Assembly: GCA_910589415.1 (NCBI GenBank)
Contig: OU342638.1
Span: 5,642,001-5,706,000 of the forward strand
From: Malachius bipustulatus
Taxonomy: Eukaryota > Arthropoda > Insecta > Coleoptera > Melyridae
Reading direction: 5' to 3'
DNA: 64,000 nucleotides
The notes beneath the pieces were generated by a model. The model was not told where the DNA came from and made no database searches. It worked only from the letters and a program-made list of their open reading frames with translations. Shown here piece by piece: positions 12,401-24,100 of the stretch (positions within the stretch are counted from its first letter, which is position 1; each line of letters opens with the position of its first letter). A program made the translations under genes and the position numbers.

Positions 12401-13659
12401 TAAATAAAACCCTGAAGTTAGCAAACGAATCAGTATTTTGGCCCAATATGAATAATGAAATTAAACAGGTTGTTGAAACGTGTAATTTGTGTCAGAAGTA
12501 TGGATCAAATCAAAGGGCAGAACCCTTGCATAGTCATCAGATTTATGATATACCGTGGTATAAATTAGGAGCGGATATTTTTGAAATCAATAATATAAAG
12601 TACCTGTTAGTGGTGGACTATTTTTCAAAATTCATTGAATTGACTAGATTAAATAATGACGCCACTAGTCAGAGTATAATTAATTCACTAAAGACAATGT
12701 TTGCTAGATTCGGTATTCCGGCGGTACTGATCTCCGATGGAGGACCTCAGTTTACTTCTCGTCTATTTCGGGATTTTTGTAGAACCTGGAATTTTAAACA
12801 TGTTTGCTCCTCCCCAAATTATCCTTTATCTAATGGAATGGCAGAACGACATGTTCAAGTAACGAAAAACATGTTGAAAAAGGTTTTTAATGAAAATAAA
12901 GATATAGAACTGGCGCTTTTGCAACTTAGAAATACCCCTGTTATAGGAAGTTATACTCCAGCTCAATTATTGATGTCGAGAACAACTAAAGCATTACTAC
13001 CGATCCAACCAAATAATTTGAAATATAAAAGAATTAATTTACGGAAAGTCTATGACCGAATTAAGTATAATCAGTTACAACAAGCGAGTTATTATAATAG
13101 AGCAACCGGTGCAAAACAACTAAAGCCATTGCGCCAAGGTGATAAGGTGTTTATTCAACTGAAATTTAACGATTGTTGGCGGCCAGGAGTGGTTCTTGAA
13201 AGACTAGGATTAAGACGATATAAGATTAAGTTAGGTACAGGTGCAGTATTGGTAAGAAATAGAAGGTTTTTGAAGCCGTGTTTTGGTAGTGACTCTGTTG
13301 TGCATGTTAAGCATTTCAATGATGTGTCAGATCATGACGAAGGGATTAACTCTAATGTAAGTGAATATTGTAGAGTAGAAAATGTACCAATCATTCAGGG
13401 TTTCAACAACTTGATTAATTGTAAACTGGGACTATGCAGTGACAGTTCCAGTATGGTACAAACTCCCCCTTCCATTCCTAGTGACTGGGGAATAAATCAG
13501 GATAGTATAGAAATTGTTGAAGAAGGAGAGGAGTGTGAAAGGGTTAGTCAAGATAAGAAAGGTGATGTACAATCTTTGAGAGTTTATCATACTAGAAGTA
13601 AGACAAAAAATGTAGATAGAGATGATCTGTTAAAATGTAGAAAGGGCTTGAAATTTTAG
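9409..13659 (+). CDS. Gag-Pol polyprotein of Mag-like gypsy, intact 1416 aa
   Basis: One uninterrupted frame encodes Gag and Pol. Gag (about residues 1-230) is followed by two CCHC knuckles (C240-C253 and C260-C273). An aspartic protease follows with DSGA at 342-345. Reverse transcriptase has its catalytic YIDD at 623-626. RNase H has acidic residues near D772, D834 and D879. The integrase zinc motif has H992 or H995 and C1025/C1028. The integrase core has D1056, D1110 (SDGGPQF) and E1146. A variable C-terminal tail of about 200 residues follows. The ATG at 9409 lies in good context (AAAATGG). No lesion is seen, so the copy may be competent. Confidence 0.96.
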   Translation: MASVPIQPLSSRGNIAENWTFWKKRFQNYIVASELNKKPEEVQVAQLLHYAGEEAHRIYDTFNLSEGDSKKIVKVLEKFDEFFRPQKNVSYQRYLLFRAQQGEQTLDQFVTQIKSLAATCELGNLQDNLVKCVLTCGLNNAEAREKLLKDDAITLDEAIKICKVGETARFQNRVLGDNLLSNGSSAISGEVNVVRKVPEQKKIFRPAAGSTHDRRQGNTMVNHKKWPQWRSNKGKVIENCSRCGLKKHLVNQCPAFNKVCLKCKKLNHFSSQCKSRQVNLLDRNDCDSFNLVDTDVNTLFIGLVDSKEHDTVDHGNQIIDHGNHAWLSQLEIQGKSFTFRLDSGAMANILPIRYFKQLRSPVPTIKQSNIKLKSYTGESLKVLGTCSLKCKHKGQVRIIDFFVVSTMTQALLGLSACVQLNLIKRVDTVNKDNRDNIDYEVKQIIINYADLFKGIGCMKQNYSIKLDTNAVPVIAPIRKVPIPIIPALKETLKELEQNKIIEKVDGPSDWVNPLVIVRKPNGKIRLCLDPLHLNKYIKREHITFPTFEEITSKFSGMNYFSKLDANNGFYMVPLDNESANLCVVGTPVGRYKFLRLPFGLRCAPEVFHARFQHIFELENVWVYIDDLVIATKTKEEHLKKIKEVFQKAKENGIKFNLNKCEFLKEEVNFMGHVITNQGFKIDYKKLKAVAEFPCPRDKKGVQRLLGMLSYLQKYLPNFATNTEPLRELIKKDNNFNWGKPQQVALEKIKNDIAGAPVLQFFDINKKTTLSVDSSCSGLGCCLLQNKVPCFYSSRALTPTERNYAQIEKELLAVVNGCIKFHSFIYGKKIEVETDCKSLLSIIKKPLNKCPARLQRLLLQLQKYDIDLKYVPGKQLVVADTLSRAYLEDKLDKCDIELGNELEAQVCLLESEINSTDEMMEKIKRETNEDEELAQLQEIIKTGWPNANKKLNDKLKFYFKYKDELTLLNGLIMKSQAILIPTKLRKEILNKIHYNHQGINKTLKLANESVFWPNMNNEIKQVVETCNLCQKYGSNQRAEPLHSHQIYDIPWYKLGADIFEINNIKYLLVVDYFSKFIELTRLNNDATSQSIINSLKTMFARFGIPAVLISDGGPQFTSRLFRDFCRTWNFKHVCSSPNYPLSNGMAERHVQVTKNMLKKVFNENKDIELALLQLRNTPVIGSYTPAQLLMSRTTKALLPIQPNNLKYKRINLRKVYDRIKYNQLQQASYYNRATGAKQLKPLRQGDKVFIQLKFNDCWRPGVVLERLGLRRYKIKLGTGAVLVRNRRFLKPCFGSDSVVHVKHFNDVSDHDEGINSNVSEYCRVENVPIIQGFNNLINCKLGLCSDSSSMVQTPPSIPSDWGINQDSIEIVEEGEECERVSQDKKGDVQSLRVYHTRSKTKNVDRDDLLKCRKGLKF

Positions 13660-13750
13660 GTTGATTTTTTAAAATTATGATGTGCAAGTGATTTGTGTGT
13701 TTTATTGTAGTGGTGTACTGTGAAATGGATTTTGTTTAAAAAGAGGGAAA

Positions 13751-13957
13751 TGTGAGATGTAATGAATAGTGGCAACTATGCCATCCCTCCCCGATCGCCG
13801 GGCAGGCGCGGGACTGCCATGTCATACATGACTTGCTCTCATTCTTGATGTTAATGTTGTACTGTAAGGATGCAATAAATGTAATTGATCAAATGAGTTG
13901 TGTTTAATTAATAAGTGTAGACAGCCTACAAATGAGACAAAATGATAAAATAACACA
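13751..13957 (+). repeat. 3' LTR of Mag-like gypsy
   Basis: A 207-bp direct copy of 7089-7295, preceded by a polypurine tract and followed by the TACCG duplication. Confidence 0.95.
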
Positions 13958-13962
13958 TACCG

Positions 13963-15103
13963 TGCGATCACACGGCGTTCATTCTGAAATGAACGGTTTA
14001 GGGCGTCGCCGTGTGCACACGGCGTTTATTATGAACGTACCCCAACCAGTTCGCACTTAGGCATGCGCTCTACGAGTTCTACGACAATCTTATGTAATAA
14101 TAGAACTACTAGTAGGTAGTTCTATTCTATTATTTATTTACTAATAGTAGTTCTATTATAAAATCTACAATCTACTAACCTCCAAGACTTCAAAAGTAAA
14201 TCATATTATTATAATTATTTATAATTCATTGTTTTGGTTTTGAATTTATTCGAATACGTATTTGTTTTTGTTTGGTATTATTAGGTGGTAAGGTATTAGG
14301 TATAGGTAATATGATTTGAAAGGTCTAAGAAAAAAGTAAAACGCCGAAGTTTATAAGTAGCAGTTGATTACGAAATTTATTTACCATTAAAAAAATGAAC
14401 TGAAGACCATCCAGGAGGATGTCAATTGTGAAATGATTATTTAGTTGGCCTGCTCTTTGATATGACCTCTTCAAATGTTCAAGAATAATGTTTATTTATT
14501 ATATGTCGGAATTTACACCAAGCTTTACAAATAGCGCTGGGCCGAAGATGACTAAATTGTTAATTTAATTCTTTGACATTCTTGTGACTGCCCTTTCTTA
14601 CCGTTAGTGGTCTTGGATTTGGATTGTCAGATAAAAGTCTGAAAACTCAGGTGAGAAAATCTTCTTGATAATATCACTTTGACTCGCAGGTTAATAAAAC
14701 TTAAGCCATACCTATACGACATTTGTTTTCAACATGTATCGGGCATGTTGTTCCATTTACAACACAGCGATGACAATGAGGATTCATACACTAAGCAGAC
14801 ATGAAGAGACTTGTCACCCATAAATATTCCATGACACTGCTTGCTCTTGCTCCTAAGCGACATTTCAATCGCTGCAAAGAATAGGTCGTATGTAGGTATA
14901 TACAGACAATACTACTGCATCTTCATCCAACAAGTCAACTTTAAGCAAAAACAAGTCCATTAACATGAAAGCAAAGCATTTTTTAATTTTTTTTTTATAT
15001 AATTGGGTGATCTTATATTTTTATTCCAGGTGGCCTCTTGGTATCTTGATTGGATTTTATAAATGTAAATAAATGCTCTATCTGGGAGTTTTTCTGCTGA
15101 AGC
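13963..15103. other. Upstream region of the Tigger-derived gene
   Basis: Mostly AT-rich. Bases 13965-14037 repeat CACACGGCGTT twice and match 5669-5690 in inverted orientation. A possible untranslated first exon could end at a donor near 14650 (CTCAG/GTGAG) and join an acceptor after a pyrimidine run at 15029 (TTATTCCAG). This 5' structure is a guess from splice signals only. Confidence 0.35.
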
Positions 15104-18100
15104 ATGACCTCACAGATTGATCCACTTAGCACAGCTTCTGTGAATAACACAGCCTCGAACAATGAGATCTCTCCTATTTTGAACCAGCTACATACTAGTA
15201 ACTTACCGCAACAAGAATCAGTGTATCCTGTGAAGATGGAAATGAACGAATACTACGGAGATTACTCTTGCATGGTAGAGCACATCAAACTAGAAGAACA
15301 ACCAATAATCGAGGATGACCCGACTTTAACGGAAGAAGTAATAAATGAAAGCAAACAATTCGACGATTGTAGTAAGTCTTCCATAACATAAACCAAATTA
15401 ACTAGACTAGCCAGATTGTCGAGAAATGAGATTAGAAATGATTGAAGATAACAAATTCTATCAAGCTTCTTTGTGTGTCTAAATAAATAAAATAAAAAAA
15501 ACAAAGAAGCCAAATAGAATTTGAAAATTCTTACAAGGTAAACAATAAATCACATCTGATTGGTCGTATTATACAGGGTGTTTCGCATACGAACCGATAC
15601 AGAGCTAGGGGAACTGTCACTGTGAAAGCCCAAAATACGTAAAATTATAAATCAATCAACTTAACAAATATCGATATTGTACAATTAAAAGAAGCAAAAA
15701 AACCGTTAAAAAAGGAATAGGTAGAATATGAAGGCGGAGATTCTTGGAAAGGACACGGTGAGATAATCCGATTTGCTTTATGAGCATACAAATCTCAGTT
15801 GCCCGCTTTAGAATGCCTTCTTGGAATTCTCCGCCATCAAATTTTGTATTACCTGTATCTTTCAACGAATGAATTAGGGACTCTATCTCCATATAATTAC
15901 ATGGCTCCAAAAACAATGTGCCAGCACAGCAAGTCTCTTCAGCCAGTTTGGGCTTGGAATCAGGTTCCGCAATAGTTTCTGCAATTCTATGACCCACAGA
16001 AGCAATAAACTCATTAAAATAGCCCACCATTTCTGTAGATTCGGTAATCCTCCTTTTATCCTCACCTACGAGTATATATTCAACGTACTTAATTACACAT
16101 CTTTTTAACAATATTTAATTTTTCCTTAACATAGTTCCACAATTTTTTAGTATCTGCAGTCTTTAGTTATTTTACTCTCATAACTATCTTTAGCCTTTGT
16201 CAATAATTTTTTCAGTATTGCACAATAATTTTTATACCTGTCAAATAGACCCATCATTTTTTTACTACATTTGCTTTCCAATCTTTATACAGTCTTTCTT
16301 TATGCTTACACGACTCAATCAAGCCAGCAGTGATCCAAGCCGAGTGAAAGAATCCAATGAAATCAAAATAAAAATAAAAGGCAAGGTGGGTTCGGCTTGC
16401 GCCATAGGATACACCCCAGACAGCCATAATGCATGCCAAAAATGAGTGCAGGCCTCTACTTTTACTAATTTTCCGCCTCTGCTCACAGCACAACATCATT
16501 GAATGGCATGTTGTCTGACAACATGTCATTCATCTTTTGTCTAGCAACGCCCAGTAGGGGCTTTACCTACTTTATACACACTGGGGGGCACTGCACTCAT
16601 TTTTGGCATGCATTATGGCTGTCTGGGGTGTATCCTATGGCGCAAGCCGAACCCACCGTGCCTTTTATTTTTATTTCAATTTATTAACAGCTTGATCTAT
16701 ATCATCAATTTCGTTTATAGTATTCCATTCTAATGTTTGAGCGAAACTCAAGAGCCTCCCGTGATCCACCGCTGTCCTGCCCTCCCTGACACCAGTTGCA
16801 AACCCCAACAAATTCAAAACCAGGTAATGATCTGTTATCCCTGAGAGAAACTTATACGTATCACTTACTGTGTGAGTTTTAGCAAAAACATTATCAATGG
16901 AAGATCCCGGACCAGAAAGCCCCATTACTCGATCTTGTTACAGAACATACCTTAGGCAAATATCCCTTCTCTAAAAAGTTATATACATATCCATCAATTA
17001 TTTCACTAGTACCTACTTAATATATTGTTACGGGTCTCACAATAAATAAATCACCACCAAAAAAGTCTTACAAATTACTTTATCCACTTCACTAATCCAA
17101 ATTATAACCTCTAATTCTAATTCTAAATAATCAAACACACTAAACACAGCTGTTCTCTTTATAATTCGCTATACTGTCACTACTGGCTCCCTTACTTCAC
17201 ACTTCACTTCACTACTGCTCTGTTCAGCTTCCACTAGTTACTGCTCTGCTCTCTGTCTTCACTTCACTCAATGTCCAAACTAAACTGTTTTACGCAACCG
17301 CGAGGCTGCTTTTATATAGCTCCCCCGACGGGCAGCGAAACAGTAGGTACCTTCTCGAACGCTGCACCGGCGCACTGACCGTCGATTCGTGGATTCTGGA
17401 AATGTCAAGATTGTTCGGCGATCCCACTCCAGAAATCCATAGAACTAACGTCTGTCTGTCTATGTGTCACATGACATGTGACTGGAACTGTCGCGAACAT
17501 GTCATTGACTAACTCAGTATAAAAAAAGAGAATGTAAACAAACAAGCTAATCGGGGACTAGAATGTTAAAGGTTAAAGAAGCAATTACTAGAATTCTTCC
17601 AGAGCAGTCTCGTTATACTGCCCCCTTTCTATTTTTCGAGCGTCCCGCTCGAAGGGACTTATTCGCTGTCTCCACAGTAGGGTGCCAGACGATTCAGGTG
17701 GACTACCTTCATCTTGCACTTGGGGGCTCCGCTCCGCTGTATCCTATACACCACGTCGTTTATCCTTTTAATAATTGTGTAAGGCCCTTCCCAGGATGGC
17801 ATAAACTTGGGCGACAGACCCTTCTTCCTAGTTGGATTATAAAACCACACTTTGTCTCCTTCTGTGAAGCCGTCGGAGTTTGCCTTCAAGTCGTACCTCG
17901 CCTTCATTCGGTCGCTGGCCAACTTGATCTTCCTCCTGACAAGGGAATGCACTTCTGCCATGGAGTTTCTTAATTCGTCGACATAGTTTCTGATCTCCGA
18001 TGGTGGACTGCTTGGTGAACCGTACACCAAATCACAGGGTAGCCGAATCTCCTTGCCGAATACAACCTTGGCCGGTGTCTGCCCTGTAGTCTCATGGATG

Positions 18101-21100
18101 GCTGCCCTGTACGACATCAGCAACAAAGGCAGGTACTGGTCCCAGTCTCTCTGATTGTTGCTCACCACCTTCGACAGATGTTCCTCCATTGTTCGATTAA
18201 ACCGTTCTACCATACCGTCAGATTGTGGATGGAGAGGTGTAGTCCTTGTCTTGTTTATCCCGAGCAGTTTACACATTTCTGCGAAAACTTGGGATTCAAA
18301 GTTTCGTCCTTGATCGGAATGCAACTCTAAAGGTACGCCAAATCTGCTAATCAAATTATCCACCAAGACTCTCGCAACTGTAGCAGCTTCTTGGTTCGGT
18401 ATGGCGTATGCTTCAGGCCACTTGCTGAAATAATCCATGGCAACCAGGATAAAGCGATTGCTGCTGTCGCTGATTGGAAAAGGACCTGCTACGTCTATGG
18501 CTATCCTCTCGAATGGGGCTCCGACGTTGTACTGCTTCATAGCACCTGTCAGTCTTCTGCTTGGGCCCTTGCTTGCAGCACATTTCTCGCACTTACGGCA
18601 CCAGGCTTCGACATCGTCCTTGCAGTTCACCCAGTAGAACCTCTCTCGAACTTTCGCTAGTGTTTTGTTCACTCCGAAGTGAGCTCCTGATGTACCTCCA
18701 TGGATCACTTCGAGAATCTTCGGAACTTTACTCCTTGGAACCACCAACTGCATGACGATCTTCTTTCCGTCGGCACTCTCCCAGGCTCTCTTCAGCAGAC
18801 CATTTTCGATTTGCAGCGACTCCCATTGTGACCATAGAGCTTTATATTCTGGGCTACGTGGAGAAACCTCTGCCCACGTTGGTCTCGGTCCATTCTCTTC
18901 TTTACGTTTTAAAATCTCTCCGATGTCCTCGTCTTTTTCTTGCTCTTTCCTGCATGCTTCTATCGTCCATCCTGTATCTGCATTGATCACGATCCTTCGA
19001 ACGCACTCTTCCTTCTGGCTATCCTCAATCCGCTCACAATGTGAGCATTTCACGCATGGCCTCCTTGATAGTGCATCAGCGTTCTGGTGTAATCTGCCTG
19101 CACGATGTTTTATTTTGAAGTTGAACTGCTGTAGTCGTTCTATCCACCTAGCAGTCTGACCCTCCACGTTCTTCATCTTCATCAGCCAGGTGAGCGCGCC
19201 GTGATCTGTTCTGATCAGGAATTCATTCCCATGCAGATAATTTTTAAAATGCTCCACCGATTTGATGATCGCCAGTAATTCTTTCCTGGTGGTACAGTAG
19301 TTCCTCTCAGGCTTTGTCAAGGTCTTGCTGTAGTACTCGATGACTCGCTCTTCTCCCTCTTGGACTTGCGATAAAACAGCACCTATCCCGATATTACTTG
19401 CGTCAGTATCAAGTACGTACTTTCCTTCTCTTTGAGGATATGACAGGATCGGACTAGAAATCAAAGCCTTTTTCAGTCTTCGGAAAGCGTCTTCACACTT
19501 GGCATCCCAGATGAAAGGCGTCTTCAATTCGGTGAGCTTATGGAGCGGAGCTGCTACATCTGCAAATTTCTTGACAAATCTTCGGTAGTATGTACAAAGA
19601 CCCAGGAAACTTCGGACTTCGTGTCTGTCTTTAGGAGTCGGCCAATCACGAATCGATTCTACTTTGCTGTCGCTGGTCTGGATTCCTTCGGAAGTTACAG
19701 TATGTCCCAAAAACTCGACCTTCTTTTTAAATAGCGAACATTTTTCTGGATTCAGCTTCAGGTTGGCAGTTCTGAATCGATCGAAAATTTCCTGAAGGTT
19801 GTTAATGTGATCTTGAAAAGTGGAACCCATAACCATGACATCGTCCAGGTATACTAGGCATGTTTTCCAGGTCAGCCCTCGGAGTACCATCTCCATCAGT
19901 CTTTCAAAGGTGGCTGGCGCGTTGCAGAGACCAAATGGCATAACCTTAAAATTGTACAGACCCGTGCCAGTAGAAAACGCAGTTTTCTCTTTGTCATTTG
20001 GGTGCATGCCAACCTGCCAGTAACCGCTCTTCAGGTCCAAGGTTGAGAACCAGGTTGAGCCAGACAAGGTACATAAAATGTCGTCGATTCTTGGTAGCGG
20101 GTAGCTGTCCTTCTTCGTAACATCGTTCAACTTCCTATAGTCGACGCAAAACCTTGTTGTTCCATCCTTCTTGGTTACTAACACGACTGGCGATGACCAC
20201 GGGCTGTTGGATTCCTCAATAACTCCGTCTTTCAGCATCTGGTCCAGCATGGTTGATACCTCTTCTTGTTTCGCAATCGGCAGTCTTCTTGGGGCTTGTC
20301 TTATTGGTTGGGTGTCGCCTGTATTTATTCGGTGTTGCACAATGTCCGTTCTGCCTAACTTGATGCTCCCTGTTGCGAAAACGTCTTGGTTCCTCTTCAA
20401 AAATTCTTTCGCCAACTTTGTCTCGTCTTTTGACAGTTCTTCGAAGTCAACTTTTGGCAGGACAATCTTCATCTTTCTTGTATCTGCCTTCTCCTTGCCC
20501 TCCATCTTCTCGCAACAGCTGATCTTCTTGACTGGTACGCAAATTCCAAGTACGTCACCTTCCTTGATCCTTGAGCTACCAGAAAACACATTTGCAACAC
20601 GTACAGGGATCTCTCGGCTAGTGTTGACTAACGTCTTGGCTATTATCAGGTTCTTATTACTGTCTGGGGATGGCTCGACTAACCCAACGCAGCTTCCAAG
20701 ATCTGCTTCCAGTCTGGCCGGAACTATCTGCTCGCTGAACCCTCGGATGGTGGTCGTTGAACTCGCAATGAGTCTCGTCATTACCTTCTGTGATTTTCTA
20801 GAGCTCAGTACCAAGTCTTCTTCACCCAATCTCAGGATACCTTGTTTCGGATCAATTCGCAGTCCGTGCTGTTGAATGATGTCTAGTCCCAGAATAAACT
20901 CGTCTTCAATCTCAGCTACCACAACCGTATGACGCAGTTCCAGGGCTCCAAGCTGGATTCAGCCATCTACTTCGCCAATGATATCTGCGATTTCACCTGT
21001 CGCTGTCTTCAACTGGACCCGCCTCGATGGATGACGAATTACAGCTGGACTGACCATGTCCTTCCTTACCAATGAGATCGATGATCCGGTGTCGAGTACC

Positions 21101-24100
21101 ATGGCAACAGATTTCCCATTTATCTGCCCTTCAACGGCTAGGCTGTCTACATGGCGTTGGAGTGTTCGGATGGAAACGATCTTGGGGGCCTTGTTGTTGT
21201 CAGCCAGCATTCGCCCCTTCACACTGGCTGAAGTTAGTTTTCCTGCCGTCGACGGGGAGCTTCCCGTTCTCGAGAGACACTTCTCTCTCTGCTCCCGCTC
21301 CTGTCCCTGCCTGGTCTTCGTTCCAGGGATCCACCATGTCTCGGAGTCTCACCAACTTTACAGTCACGAATAAAATGTGAACTGGATCCGCAACGGTAGC
21401 ATTGTTTCCTGTTTTCGTCCCTCCTCGGAGTCCAACCTCTTTTCCCATTATTAAACTGCTCAGAGAGCTTATCCACCATAATTTTACTCAGCCTTTCCAA
21501 TATGGTAGTCACGTCCTCTTCTTTTTCTTCATTGATTGTCACTGCTCGTACCTTGGAGAAGTTCCTACCATTGGACGCCTTGATTGCTGCATCTATTTCG
21601 AGCGCTCTAAGTAGCGCTTCGCTGGACTTTGTCAAGTGTGACATGCGCAGGATCTTCTGTATTTCAGTGTCTCGTATCCCGTTGACAAAAGTTTGCGAGG
21701 CTAGTTGTTCCTTGAAATTTTGCGGCGAGTCTGGGTAGGCTTGATGGACAATCCTGTTGACATCAGCTTCGAACTCCTGTAGCGACTCGTTCGGCTTCTG
21801 CACTCTGCTCATTAACTGATTTTGGAACACCTGCTCCATATGGCGATTGCCGAACCGAAGTTCTAATGCTGCACTCAATTGGTTGTAATTTGAGTGCAGT
21901 TCTACCGGCAGTGTTTGCAGCATATCCACAGCCTGCCCCCGAAGAGCAAGAACCAGTGCCGTTGCCTTCTCTGCGTCGTTCCATCCGTTGGCCTTGCATG
22001 CGGCCTGAAACTGCATCTTGTACGCAGTCCAGGGAGTTGTTCCGTCGTACGCCGGTGGTTTCACTTTCGCGCCAAAACTGCTAGACGGTGCGGCACACGG
22101 GGAATGCTTTACCTCAGAACTTTCCAGAGTTTTGAGTTTTGTCTCGAAGTCGTTCTTCATTTCTTCTACCAGCAGTTTTGTTTTGTGCTCCACCAGCTTC
22201 ACTTCGTCGCGAACACCACCGACTTCGTTGCGAACACCATCAATGTCTTGTTTTACTTTATTCAGTTCACACACATAATCGTCTCTTTGCTGCAGGATAA
22301 CTTTTAACAGCTTCCCTTCCGTGTCTTCGAGCTTCTTCACAATATTTTTCTGCTCCTCCTGGCCGTCTTCAAGCTTCTTCATGATATTTTTCTGCTCCTC
22401 CTGGCCGCTTTTGAGCAGTAACATCATATCCGTTAACATTTGCTCAGACATTTTGTCGCTTCCTGTTTCTTTTCCACTTCTTAATTTACCCATTAACTAA
22501 TTAATCTTCTTGCTGGAATCCGTATCCCGCTTCTGACACCAGTTGTTACGGGTCTCACAATAAATAAATCACCACCAAAAAAGTCTTACAAATTACTTTA
22601 TCCACTTCACTAATCCAAATTATAACCTCTAATTCTAATTCTAAATAATCAAACACACTAAACACAGCTGTTCTCTTTATAATTCGCTATACTGTCACTA
22701 CTGGCTCCCTTACTTCACACTTCACTTCACTACTGCTCTGTTCAGCTTCCACTAGTTACTGCTCTGCTCTCTGTCTTCACTTCACTCAATGTCCAAACTA
22801 AACTGTTTTACGCAACCGCGAGGCTGCTTTTATATAGCTCCCCCGACGGGCAGCGAAACAGTAGGTACCTTCTCGAACGCTGCACCGGCGCACTGACCGT
22901 CGATTCGTGGATTCTGGAAATGTCAGATTGTTCGGCGATCCCACTCCAGAAATCCATAGAACTAACGTCTGTCTGTCTATGTGTCACATGACATGTGACT
23001 GGAACTGTCGCGAACATGTCATTGACTAACTCAGTATAAAAAAAAGAGAATGTAAACAAACAAGCTAATCGGGGACTAGAATGTTAAAGGTTAAAGAAGC
23101 AATACTAGAATTCTTCCAGAGCAGTCTCGTTATAATATCAACATTCGTATCATCCATCATATAGTGGTTTTTAGTTCTTGCATTGTTCCCGATAAACAAT
23201 TTAAGGTCCTCAACAAAATCCTTATCACTAAAGGCTTTTAAGCTCAGTGTCTACATTGAATAGTGATTTTATGAGCTATCTTACCACAAATTTGTCCCTA
23301 CCATCTGGAACCATACAGCCAATTCCGGACTGCATGGGCAATATCCAAAAACACCACCCATGGATTGAATTTTTTTTCTTTCGGCACAACTTATGTGAAA
23401 TAACGATCCACACAATACACATTATGCATACTTTGGTCTCTGGCTTGTCCCTGCAGCACTCATACACAATAGGGGCAGATGCCAATCTAATAATTATTTG
23501 TATTGTTCATTTACATTTTTTGTTTCTCCTTCAATAATAATAGCTGGCAAATTATTTCTCATTTAATTTCTTATCACAGCTTTAGCTGATTGTTATTGAG
23601 TTATTGATTTTGCAAATCATTTATCGAATCCACAATAAAGAAAAACCTAACAATATGATTATTGAGTATTAAAAAAACATTACAAAAATAACAGAAGTCG
23701 TCTCATTACAAGCTTTTTCAATGGATTTGGGACCCACCGTGTACCCATAGACACCTTTATTCTCATTATTGAACCCTTGAAGACTTATTGATTATGCATA
23801 CCTTATTACCTGCTATAATAACTGTCTTTACCTAATTTTGGTTTATTTTTATTCTTCCAGATGGTGAATGTGGGTTGAAAAAAACCAATATTATTAGACG
23901 TAAACAATTTACAATAAGCAAAAAAATTGAAATATTAAATCAAGTCGAGACCGGCGTTAAGAAGACGCAGATCTGCAAAAATTTTAAATTAGCAGCCTCG
24001 ACGTTATCCACATTAATAAAAAACCAGCAGAGAATCCGAGAAGCTTTCCAGGAGAACTCCAAACGGAAGAAGCTTCGAACATCGGGGAGAAAAGACTTGG

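Larger units (their letters stand above)
7089..13957 (+). mobile_element. Young Mag-like Ty3/gypsy retrotransposon
   Basis: This is a complete LTR element: 5' LTR 7089-7295, primer site, leader, one Gag-Pol frame 9409-13659, polypurine tract (AAGAGGGAAA, 13741-13750) and 3' LTR 13751-13957. The two 207-bp LTRs look identical, and TACCG flanks both sides (7084-7088, 13958-13962). A single fused Gag-Pol frame and a serine-tRNA-like primer site recall the Mag lineage, which is an inference. The leader is enlarged by a separate 2-kb element at 7329-9326. Confidence 0.95.
17026..23134 (-). mobile_element. Complete Ty3/gypsy retrotransposon, 6.1 kb, 412-like Pol
   Basis: Both LTRs (17026-17617, 22544-23134), a leucine-type primer site, gag, pol and a polypurine tract are present. 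ATAT flanks both ends (17022-17025, 23135-23138). The LTRs differ by only three one-base indels that I can see, so insertion is recent. It landed inside a LINE endonuclease remnant within the intron of the Tigger-derived gene, opposite to that gene's transcription. Pol carries a stop between protease and RT, so this copy is probably defective. Confidence 0.95.

Noticed and set aside
20171..20875. 234-codon plus-strand frame
   Set aside because: It is the antisense shadow of the gypsy Pol, which has clear motifs on the minus strand.
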